Shown here: one piece after another, positions 58,050 through 64,000 of the stretch
How positions within the stretch are numbered: position 1 is the stretch's first letter
How the letters are laid out: every line of letters begins with the position of its first letter
Assembly (NCBI RefSeq): GCF_023278085.1
Contig: NZ_CP066265.1
Coordinates: forward strand, 124,001-188,000
Source: Pseudomonas syringae
GTDB taxonomy: Bacteria; Pseudomonadota; Gammaproteobacteria; Pseudomonadales; Pseudomonadaceae
DNA: 64,000 nucleotides
Direction: 5' to 3'
Translations under genes and position numbers: made by a program
Notes under the pieces: generated by a model
Told to the model about the DNA's origin: nothing
What the model saw: the letters and a program-made list of their open reading frames with translations, nothing else
The model's database searches: none

Positions 58050-58101
58050 GCTCGATCACTTCGCATACAAGTAAAAAGAATATAAAACTAATTTTTCAGT
58101 A

Positions 58102-58151
58102 TTGGACGATCTATCGGTCGTTTCCTGATACTTGTGATGTTAGCGCTAACA
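58102..58151 (+). promoter_or_regulatory. TonB-receptor promoter with perfect LacI-family operator
   Basis: TGTTAGCGCTAACA (58138-58151) is a perfect 14-bp palindrome with the central CG of LacI/GalR-type sites. A possible promoter TTGGAC (58102-58107), 18-bp spacer, TGATAC (58126-58131) lies just before it. The operator would then cover the transcription start and block it. The divergent regulator gene begins at 58049. Confidence 0.75.
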
Positions 58152-58267
58152 ACGATGGTTGTCTGCTACTCGCCACCGCGAATGCCCGGCCCCGGTTTAG
58201 CCAGCAAGAACACGCGCCAGTGCGCATTGCACTGTCGGATCAGGGCATATTTCAGGCAGGCACGCAG

Positions 58268-60535
58268 ATGCACACAACACGTGGGGATGGCGTCAAACAC
58301 ACACTTCTGGCACAGGCCATCGATCAGGCGCATACGGCGCGGGGGCGTCGTTATGGCTGGTTGCTGATGGGGCTGACGGCCTTGCCGTGGGTTCCGGCGC
58401 TGGCGGACGCCGATACTGCGCAGAGCGCTGAGACGGTAGCGCTGGAGTCTGTCACGGTGACCGCCACGCGCCGCGAGGAATCGTTGCAAAAGGTGCCGGT
58501 CGCCGTGTCGGTGATTCAGGGCGAACAACTGGAGCGCGATAACCGCAATGGCGTGGCCAGCATTGTGCAGCAGGTGCCGTCGCTGAATTTCCGCACTGGC
58601 GCCTCCAACAAGGACACCTCGCTGTTCATTCGCGGGGTCGGCACCATTTCCACCTCGCCGGGCGTCGAGCCAACCGTGGCGACCGTGATTGACGGCGTGG
58701 TGTATGCGCGTCCGGGGCAGGCCACGCTGGACCTGCTCGACCTGGAACGCATCGAAGTGCTGCGCGGCCCGCAAGGCACGCTGTTCGGCAAGAATGCATC
58801 GGCCGGTGTGCTAAACGTCACCACCAAAGCGCCAACCGAAGAGACCCACGGCTATATCGATCAGTCGTATTACAGCGGCAACGAAAGCCGCACTCGCTTC
58901 GGCATCGGCGGCAGTCTGATTCCGCAGACCCTCAAGGGCTCGATCACCACACTTTTCGGCAGCTACGACGGCAATGTCGACAACGCGCTAAACGGTCAGG
59001 AAGTCAACGGTTACAACCGCAAGGGCGTGCGCGGCAAGCTGGAATTCACGCCCAACGATGACATCACGTTTACCCTCGCGGCGGATTACATGCAGTCCCA
59101 TGATGACGCGCCCAACGGCGTAGTGACCAAGGCGCTGACCCCGGCATTTGCCAGTGCCCTGTCGCCAGTGCGTGCGGACAGCGACAACCGCAATGTGCTC
59201 AGCGATTACCGCAGCCATGTCGAAGACGTCAACAAAGGCCTGTCCGGCCAGCTCGACTGGCAACTGGGTGATTACACCCTGACGTCCATCACCGCCTGGC
59301 GCGGCTGGGACAACACCCAGTATCAGGACGGCGACCGTCTTGGCACCATCACGGCTGCTTTCCCCGGCACTGAAGACAAGGGCGATCTGGCGTTCAACCA
59401 GTACTCTCAGGAGTTACGCCTGGCATCGCCGAAAGGCCAGTTTGTCGAGTACGTCGGCGGGCTGTTTTACATGCATGGCAAGAGTGACGAAACCTATCAG
59501 CGCACGCTGATCACCCCGACGGCGCAAAACCGTGGCATCGCCGATTACAGCACCACCACCGACAGCTATTCGGTATTCGGCGAAACCACCTTCAACTTCA
59601 CGCCTGATTTCCGCGCGATTGCCGGCGCACGCTGGACCCACGATGATCTGGAATACGATCACCGCCGCGTTTCGACATCGGCGACGACCGTGAGCGGCAT
59701 TCAGCCTGCGACCAGCAGTTCCGGTTCGGTGGACGAGGACGGCAAATCCGGGCGCCTGGGGTTGCAATACGACCTGAGCGACAGCGTGATGACCTACATC
59801 ACCTACTCGCGCGGCTACAAAGGCCCGGCCTATAACGTGTTCTTCAACATGCAGCCGCGCGACACCGAAGCCCTCAAACCGGAAACCTCGAACACCTGGG
59901 AGGTCGGCGTCAAAGCCACCTCCTGGAACAACCGTCTGACCACCAATCTGGCGGTGTTCCACAGCGACTACGACAACTATCAGGCGAACTTCTTCGACAG
60001 CGTGGCCGGGCAGGTCGTCACGCGCCTGATCAACGCAGGCAGTGTCAGCACCGAAGGTGTCGAGCTGGATTACGCGTTGCAGGCCACCCGCAATCTGAAG
60101 TTCTCCGGCGCGCTGTCCTACACCCGCGCACGTATCGACACGTTCTCCTGCCCGGCCGGTGCCGCAGCGTCTTGCAACGTCGATGGCAAAACCCTGCCGT
60201 ACAGCCCGGACTGGAAAAGCTACGTTCGCGCCGATTACACCATCCCGCTGGACAACGGTCTGGATATCGAACTGGGCACCGACTACAGCTGGCAGAGCGA
60301 AGTGCAGTACGACATCAGCCAGAACCCCGACACCAAACAGGGCGCTTATGGCATCTGGAACGCCAGCGTGGCGCTGGCCGATTACAACAGTGGCTGGCGC
60401 GTGGCGCTGCTCGGCAAGAACCTCGCCGACAAGTCTTATTCGCCGATGCTGGCAACCGGCGGCAACTACGTTTACCGATCTGTGCCGCGTGATGACGAAC
60501 GTTATTTCGGCGTGCAGCTACGCAAGGATTTTTGA
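58268..60535 (+). CDS. TonB-dependent outer membrane receptor
   Basis: A 755-residue receptor. After a long basic N-terminus and signal (about residues 1-47, with RGRRYGWLLMGLTALPWVPALADA) come a TonB-box-like region (ALESVTVTATRREESLQKVPVAVSVI), a plug domain (DLLDLERIEVLRGPQGTLFGKNASAGVLNVTTKAP) and a beta-barrel ending in FGVQLRKDF with the terminal Phe. The ATG at 58268 follows an AGGCAGG stretch, but the exact start is uncertain. It lies 35 bp before a flavin monooxygenase gene. The substrate is unknown; regulator and neighbours favour an organosulfur compound rather than a siderophore. Confidence 0.85.
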   Translation: MHTTRGDGVKHTLLAQAIDQAHTARGRRYGWLLMGLTALPWVPALADADTAQSAETVALESVTVTATRREESLQKVPVAVSVIQGEQLERDNRNGVASIVQQVPSLNFRTGASNKDTSLFIRGVGTISTSPGVEPTVATVIDGVVYARPGQATLDLLDLERIEVLRGPQGTLFGKNASAGVLNVTTKAPTEETHGYIDQSYYSGNESRTRFGIGGSLIPQTLKGSITTLFGSYDGNVDNALNGQEVNGYNRKGVRGKLEFTPNDDITFTLAADYMQSHDDAPNGVVTKALTPAFASALSPVRADSDNRNVLSDYRSHVEDVNKGLSGQLDWQLGDYTLTSITAWRGWDNTQYQDGDRLGTITAAFPGTEDKGDLAFNQYSQELRLASPKGQFVEYVGGLFYMHGKSDETYQRTLITPTAQNRGIADYSTTTDSYSVFGETTFNFTPDFRAIAGARWTHDDLEYDHRRVSTSATTVSGIQPATSSSGSVDEDGKSGRLGLQYDLSDSVMTYITYSRGYKGPAYNVFFNMQPRDTEALKPETSNTWEVGVKATSWNNRLTTNLAVFHSDYDNYQANFFDSVAGQVVTRLINAGSVSTEGVELDYALQATRNLKFSGALSYTRARIDTFSCPAGAAASCNVDGKTLPYSPDWKSYVRADYTIPLDNGLDIELGTDYSWQSEVQYDISQNPDTKQGAYGIWNASVALADYNSGWRVALLGKNLADKSYSPMLATGGNYVYRSVPRDDERYFGVQLRKDF

Positions 60536-60570
60536 GTCGTTGCCCGCAGCAATACAGTAAGGAGTGAAGA

Positions 60571-61896
60571 ATGAGCACGACTGCTCGACAGATGAAACTG
60601 GGCGCTTTTCTAATGGCCACCGGGCACCACGTTGCGGCGTGGCGCCATGCGGATGTGCCTGCCGATGCGGGGCTGGATTTCAAGCACTATCGGCATTTGG
60701 CCAGGGTGGCCGAAGCGGCAAAATTCGATGCGCTGTTTGTGGCGGACAGCGTTGCCGCGGCGACCGGTGATATCGCCAGCCGCATGGCGCGCTCCGATCA
60801 TTTTGAACCACTGACGCTGCTCTCGGCGCTGAGCGCGGTGACTGACCACATCGGTCTGATTGCAACCGCGACCACCACCTACAACGAGCCGTATCACGTG
60901 GCCCGCAAGTTCGCCTCGCTGGATCATCTGTCCGGCGGGCGGGCAGGCTGGAATCTGGTGACGTCGGATGCTGCCGCCGAAGCGCAGAACTTCGGTCGCG
61001 CCGAACATGTAGGGCATCCCGAGCGCTATAGCCGCGCACGCGAGTTTCATCAGGTGGTGACCGGCCTGTGGGACAGCTGGGCAGACGATGCTTTCATCCG
61101 CGACAAAGCCAGTGGTGAGTACTACGACCCGGCCAGGCTGCATGTGCTCGACCACGTGGGCGAGCACTTCCGCGTCAAAGGGCCGCTGAATGTGGCGCGC
61201 TCGCCGCAGGGCCAGCCGGTGGTGGTGCAGGCTGGCTCTTCTGAAGCAGGACGTGATCTGGCGGCACAGACGGCGGAAGTTGTGTTTACCGCCCAGACAT
61301 CGCTGGCCAGTGCACAGGCGTTTTACGCAGACATCAAGGGGCGTTTGCGCGCATACGGACGTGACGCAGCGTCGCTGAAAGTCATGCCCGGCGTGTTCAT
61401 CGTCGTGGCAGAAACCGAGGCGCTGGCGAAAGAAAAATTCGAGTCGTTTCAACGCCTGGTCGAGCCTCAGGTGGGTGTCGCTTTGTTGGGGCGCATGCTG
61501 GGAAATTTCGACCTGTCGGGCTATCCGCTGGACGGCCCGTTGCCGGAGTTACCGTTGACCGACAGCGGCCAGCGCAGTCGGCAAAAATTGCTGACCGAAC
61601 TGGCCGATCAGGAAAACCTGACGCTGGCGCAGTTGGGGCGGCGGATTGCCGGTGGGCGAGGGCACTACAGCCTGATCGGCACACCCGCGCAGATCGCCGA
61701 TGAACTGCAAATCTGGTTCGAACAGGGCGCAGCCGACGGCTTCAATGTGCTGGTGCCGCATCTGCCGGGCGGGCTTGAAGATGTCGCACAGCTGCTGGTG
61801 CCTGAGTTGCAGCGGCGCGGGTTGTTTCGTCGCGAATACGAAGGCACGACGTTGCGCGACAACCTGGGCTTGCAGCGGCCTGCTTATAGATTTTGA
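60571..61896 (+). CDS. FMNH2-dependent monooxygenase, NtaA/SnaA/DszA-like (LLM class)
   Basis: A 441-residue luciferase-like monooxygenase. MKLGAFLMATGHHVAAWRH, FDALFVADS, SGGRAGWNLVTSDAAAEAQNFGRAEHVGHPERYSRAREFHQVVTGLWDSW and VVVQAGSSEAGRDLAAQTAEVVF are hallmarks of the NtaA/DszA group, which cleaves C-N or C-S bonds with reduced FMN from a partner reductase. AAGGAG precedes the ATG. No flavin reductase gene is in the window. The context of an SsuA-like binding protein suggests desulfonation. Confidence 0.88.
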   Translation: MSTTARQMKLGAFLMATGHHVAAWRHADVPADAGLDFKHYRHLARVAEAAKFDALFVADSVAAATGDIASRMARSDHFEPLTLLSALSAVTDHIGLIATATTTYNEPYHVARKFASLDHLSGGRAGWNLVTSDAAAEAQNFGRAEHVGHPERYSRAREFHQVVTGLWDSWADDAFIRDKASGEYYDPARLHVLDHVGEHFRVKGPLNVARSPQGQPVVVQAGSSEAGRDLAAQTAEVVFTAQTSLASAQAFYADIKGRLRAYGRDAASLKVMPGVFIVVAETEALAKEKFESFQRLVEPQVGVALLGRMLGNFDLSGYPLDGPLPELPLTDSGQRSRQKLLTELADQENLTLAQLGRRIAGGRGHYSLIGTPAQIADELQIWFEQGAADGFNVLVPHLPGGLEDVAQLLVPELQRRGLFRREYEGTTLRDNLGLQRPAYRF

Positions 61897-61933
61897 TCAC
61901 TCCGGCGTTTGCTGCCGCGCAAGGCTGCAGAAA

Positions 61934-61985
61934 GGCGACGCGGAGCGTCACGACATGCATACCCACGCGGAGCATGGGCACGAGC
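61934..61985. repeat. REP-like element between the monooxygenase and SBP genes
   Basis: GACGCGGAGCGTC and CCCACGCGGAGCATGGG occur in a 50-bp block. It interrupts an otherwise same-strand gene set and may separate or stabilise its mRNA parts. Confidence 0.75.
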
Positions 61986-62020
61986 GTCAACCGGGATAAT
62001 TTTCGCCGAAAGGATTACCG

Positions 62021-62956
62021 ATGAAATCATTCACCTTTATCACCGCCATTCTGGCCTTCTGCGGTCTGCTCAACAGCGCCTCTGCCGAAGAACCCGACAG
62101 CCTGCGCATCGGCTACCAGAAAGGTTCGATCACGCTGGTGCTGGCCAAGGAGCACGCGCTGCTGGAGAAGCGTTTTCCTGATACAAAGATCCAATGGATC
62201 GAGTTCCCCGCCGGGCCGCAGATGCTTGAGGCGTTGAACATCGGCAGTCTGGATATTGCTTCAACCGGCGACATTCCGCCGATCTTTGCTCAGGTCGCAG
62301 GTGCCGATCTGGTCTACATCGGCGCGGAGCCAGCCAAGCCACAGGCAGAAACCTTGCTGGTGCGCAATGAAAGCCCGCTGCACAGCGTCACTGACCTGAA
62401 GGGCCGCAAGGTCGCACTTCAGAAAGGCTCCAGCTCCCACAACGTGGTGCTGCGCGTGCTGAACAAGGCAGGGCTGACCTTCAAGGATATTCAGCCGATC
62501 TACCTGACCCCGGCCGATGCCCGCGCCGCGTTCGAGAACGGCAGCGTCGATACCTGGGCAATCTGGGACCCGTACTATTCCATCGCCATGAGCGAAGGCC
62601 ACAGCCGCCTGCTGGCCAATGGTGAAGGGCTTGGACTGTCGGGGCCCTTCTATACGGCACGCCGGGAGTTCGCCGATAAAAACGGCGCGTTCGTGCAGCA
62701 GATCCTTGACGAACTGACCGTTGCCGATGGCCTGTCGCGGACCCGGCGTGCCGAGAGCATTCAGATTCTGGCACGCAGCATGGGCTTGTCTGAGGCGGTC
62801 ATCACTCAGTATCTTGACCATCGGCCTGCATCACCCAGCCTGCCGATCACACCCGATATCGTGCGTGCGCAGCAGGCGACCGCTGATCTGTTTTACGACA
62901 ACCACTTGATACCCAAGCGGGTCGACATTCAGCAGGTTGTCTGGCAAAAGCCATGA
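62021..62956 (+). CDS. SsuA-like sulfonate-binding protein, second paralogue
   Basis: A 311-residue periplasmic binding protein with signal peptide MKSFTFITAILAFCGLLNSASA. The mature start DSLRIGYQKGSITLVLAKEHALLEKRF and the blocks WIEFPAGPQMLEALNIGSLDIASTGDIPPIFAQVAGADLVYIGAEP and ADARAAFENGSVDTWAIWDPYY closely parallel the SsuA encoded at 4 kb. AAAGGA precedes the ATG. No permease or ATPase gene is visible before the window ends. It either has its own transporter beyond the edge or shares SsuBC. Confidence 0.88.
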   Translation: MKSFTFITAILAFCGLLNSASAEEPDSLRIGYQKGSITLVLAKEHALLEKRFPDTKIQWIEFPAGPQMLEALNIGSLDIASTGDIPPIFAQVAGADLVYIGAEPAKPQAETLLVRNESPLHSVTDLKGRKVALQKGSSSHNVVLRVLNKAGLTFKDIQPIYLTPADARAAFENGSVDTWAIWDPYYSIAMSEGHSRLLANGEGLGLSGPFYTARREFADKNGAFVQQILDELTVADGLSRTRRAESIQILARSMGLSEAVITQYLDHRPASPSLPITPDIVRAQQATADLFYDNHLIPKRVDIQQVVWQKP

Positions 62957-63037
62957 TTCCGGCGTTGCGAACAAGCGTCACCTGTTCGCAACCGCAATCA
63001 AGACGCCTCGAATATCCCCCAGACAAGAGAGGACTCA

Positions 63038-64000
63038 ATGACCTACATCGCTGCCGAAAATCGTTACGAAGACATGCCTTATCGCCGTACCGGCCGCAGC
63101 GGGCTGGTGCTTCCGGCACTGTCTTTGGGCTTGTGGCACAACTTCGGTGACAGCACGCCGATCGACACCCAGCGCGCCATGCTGCGCACGGCGTTCGATC
63201 TGGGCATCAACCATTTCGACCTGGCCAACAACTATGGCCCGCCGTACGGCAGCGCCGAGATCAACTTCGGTCGTTTGCTGCGCGAAGATTTCCAGCAGTA
63301 CCGCGATGAACTGATTATTTCCAGCAAGGCTGGCTGGGACATGTGGCCAGGGCCTTACGGGCAGGGCGGCGGCTCGCGCAAATACGTGCTTGCCAGCCTT
63401 GATCAGAGCCTGCAGCGCATGGGGCTCGATTACGTTGATATTTTCTATTCCCACCGCTTCGATCCGGACACCCCGCTGGAAGAAACCGCCAGCGCGCTTG
63501 CCACGGCGGTGCAGCAGGGCAAGGCGCTGTACATCGGTATCTCGTCGTATTCCGGGGCCAAGACCCGCGAAATCGCTGCGCTGCTGAAAGAGTGGAAAGT
63601 GCCGTTGCTGATTCACCAGCCGGCCTACAACCTGCTCAATCGCTGGGTCGAGAAAGACCTGCTGGAGGCTACCGAAGAGCTGGGTGCTGGCGTGATCGCC
63701 TTTACCGCATTGGCGCAGGGGCTGCTGTCTGACAAATACCTGAACGGCGTGCCCAAGGACGCGCGGGTCAATCGTCCGGGCGGTGGTTCGCTGCAGGCTT
63801 CGCACTTGTCCGAACAGAACATCGCCCACGTGCGCGCACTCAACGACATTGCCCAGCGTCGTGGTCAGAGCCTGGCGCAGATGGCCCTGGCCTGGACGTT
63901 GCGTGATCCACGCGTAACATCAGCGCTGATCGGCGCGAGCCGCCCGGAGCAAATCATCGAAAACGTCGGTGCGCTGAAGAACCTGGCGTTCAGCAGCGAA
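63038..64000 (+). CDS. Aldo/keto reductase, YghZ-like (cut by window end)
   Basis: The first 321 codons of an NADPH-dependent aldo/keto reductase, open at the window end. The YghZ-like N-terminus MTYIAAENRYEDMPYRRTGRSGLVLPALSLGLWHNFG, the catalytic Tyr in ANNYGPPYGSAE, ISSKAGWDMWPGPYG, DYVDIFYSHRFDP and SALIGASRPEQIIENV are conserved. YghZ members are about 346 residues, so only some 25 codons are missing. GAGAGGA precedes the ATG. It probably reduces an aldehyde produced by the monooxygenase, but that is inference. Confidence 0.88.
   Translation, partial: MTYIAAENRYEDMPYRRTGRSGLVLPALSLGLWHNFGDSTPIDTQRAMLRTAFDLGINHFDLANNYGPPYGSAEINFGRLLREDFQQYRDELIISSKAGWDMWPGPYGQGGGSRKYVLASLDQSLQRMGLDYVDIFYSHRFDPDTPLEETASALATAVQQGKALYIGISSYSGAKTREIAALLKEWKVPLLIHQPAYNLLNRWVEKDLLEATEELGAGVIAFTALAQGLLSDKYLNGVPKDARVNRPGGGSLQASHLSEQNIAHVRALNDIAQRRGQSLAQMALAWTLRDPRVTSALIGASRPEQIIENVGALKNLAFSSE

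Overview
The window looks like chromosomal DNA of a plant-associated fluorescent pseudomonad, most likely of the Pseudomonas syringae complex. This rests on the gene content: an lsfA-ssu sulfur locus, a spu polyamine cluster, a long hut operon with its own ABC transporter, a BetT choline transporter and a membrane-anchored N-terminal-nucleophile acylase resembling P. syringae HacB. It also rests on GC-rich codon use and on many REP-type palindromes in the intergenic spaces. The assignment comes from recalled protein families and gene order, not from a search.

Layout. 1-3.2 kb: AT-richer intergenic DNA, an OprD-family porin and the 1-Cys peroxiredoxin lsfA. 3.2-6.9 kb: a tandem REP array, then ssuA-ssuC-ssuB-ssuF; the ssuE and ssuD genes usual in this cluster are absent. 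6.9-18.1 kb: a TetR regulator, spuI, and the divergent spuB-C-D-E-F-G-H set for polyamine uptake and gamma-glutamylation. 18.3-24.7 kb: the acylase, an alpha/beta hydrolase, a possible pore-forming effector with its partner, and small envelope or housekeeping genes. 25.2-28.8 kb: serA divergent from a D-2-hydroxyglutarate dehydrogenase, which together form a redox-coupled serine pathway, plus an FAH-family hydrolase. 28.9-33.3 kb: two tandem SdiA-regulated-family proteins, rpiA, and an ilvA broken by what looks like a 19-nt deletion. 33.6-39.9 kb: a small membrane protein, an HAD phosphatase, rppH-ptsP, lgt and thyA. 39.9-42.7 kb: cadR/cadA heavy-metal efflux. 42.9-54.1 kb: one long leftward hut operon (hutU-X-W-V-H2-H-T-I-G) with a HutC-type operator in front of hutU. 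The H2 paralogue exactly lacks the Ala-Ser-Gly triad that makes the MIO cofactor. 54.5-56.6 kb: betT with a BetI-type operator. 57-64 kb: a LacI regulator, a TonB receptor, an FMN-dependent monooxygenase, an SsuA-like binding protein and an aldo/keto reductase cut by the window end. This last group looks like a second organosulfur scavenging locus.

The genes fit a leaf or apoplast lifestyle: use of host polyamines, histidine, choline and organosulfur compounds, with metal and peroxide defence. The points most worth following up are the broken ilvA, the MIO-less ammonia-lyase paralogue, the LacI-controlled TonB/monooxygenase/SBP/AKR locus, the ssu cluster without its monooxygenase, and the small DUF2059/effector/immunity-like operon. 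Most arginine-rich or antisense reading frames over the REP arrays and over GC-rich genes are artefacts.
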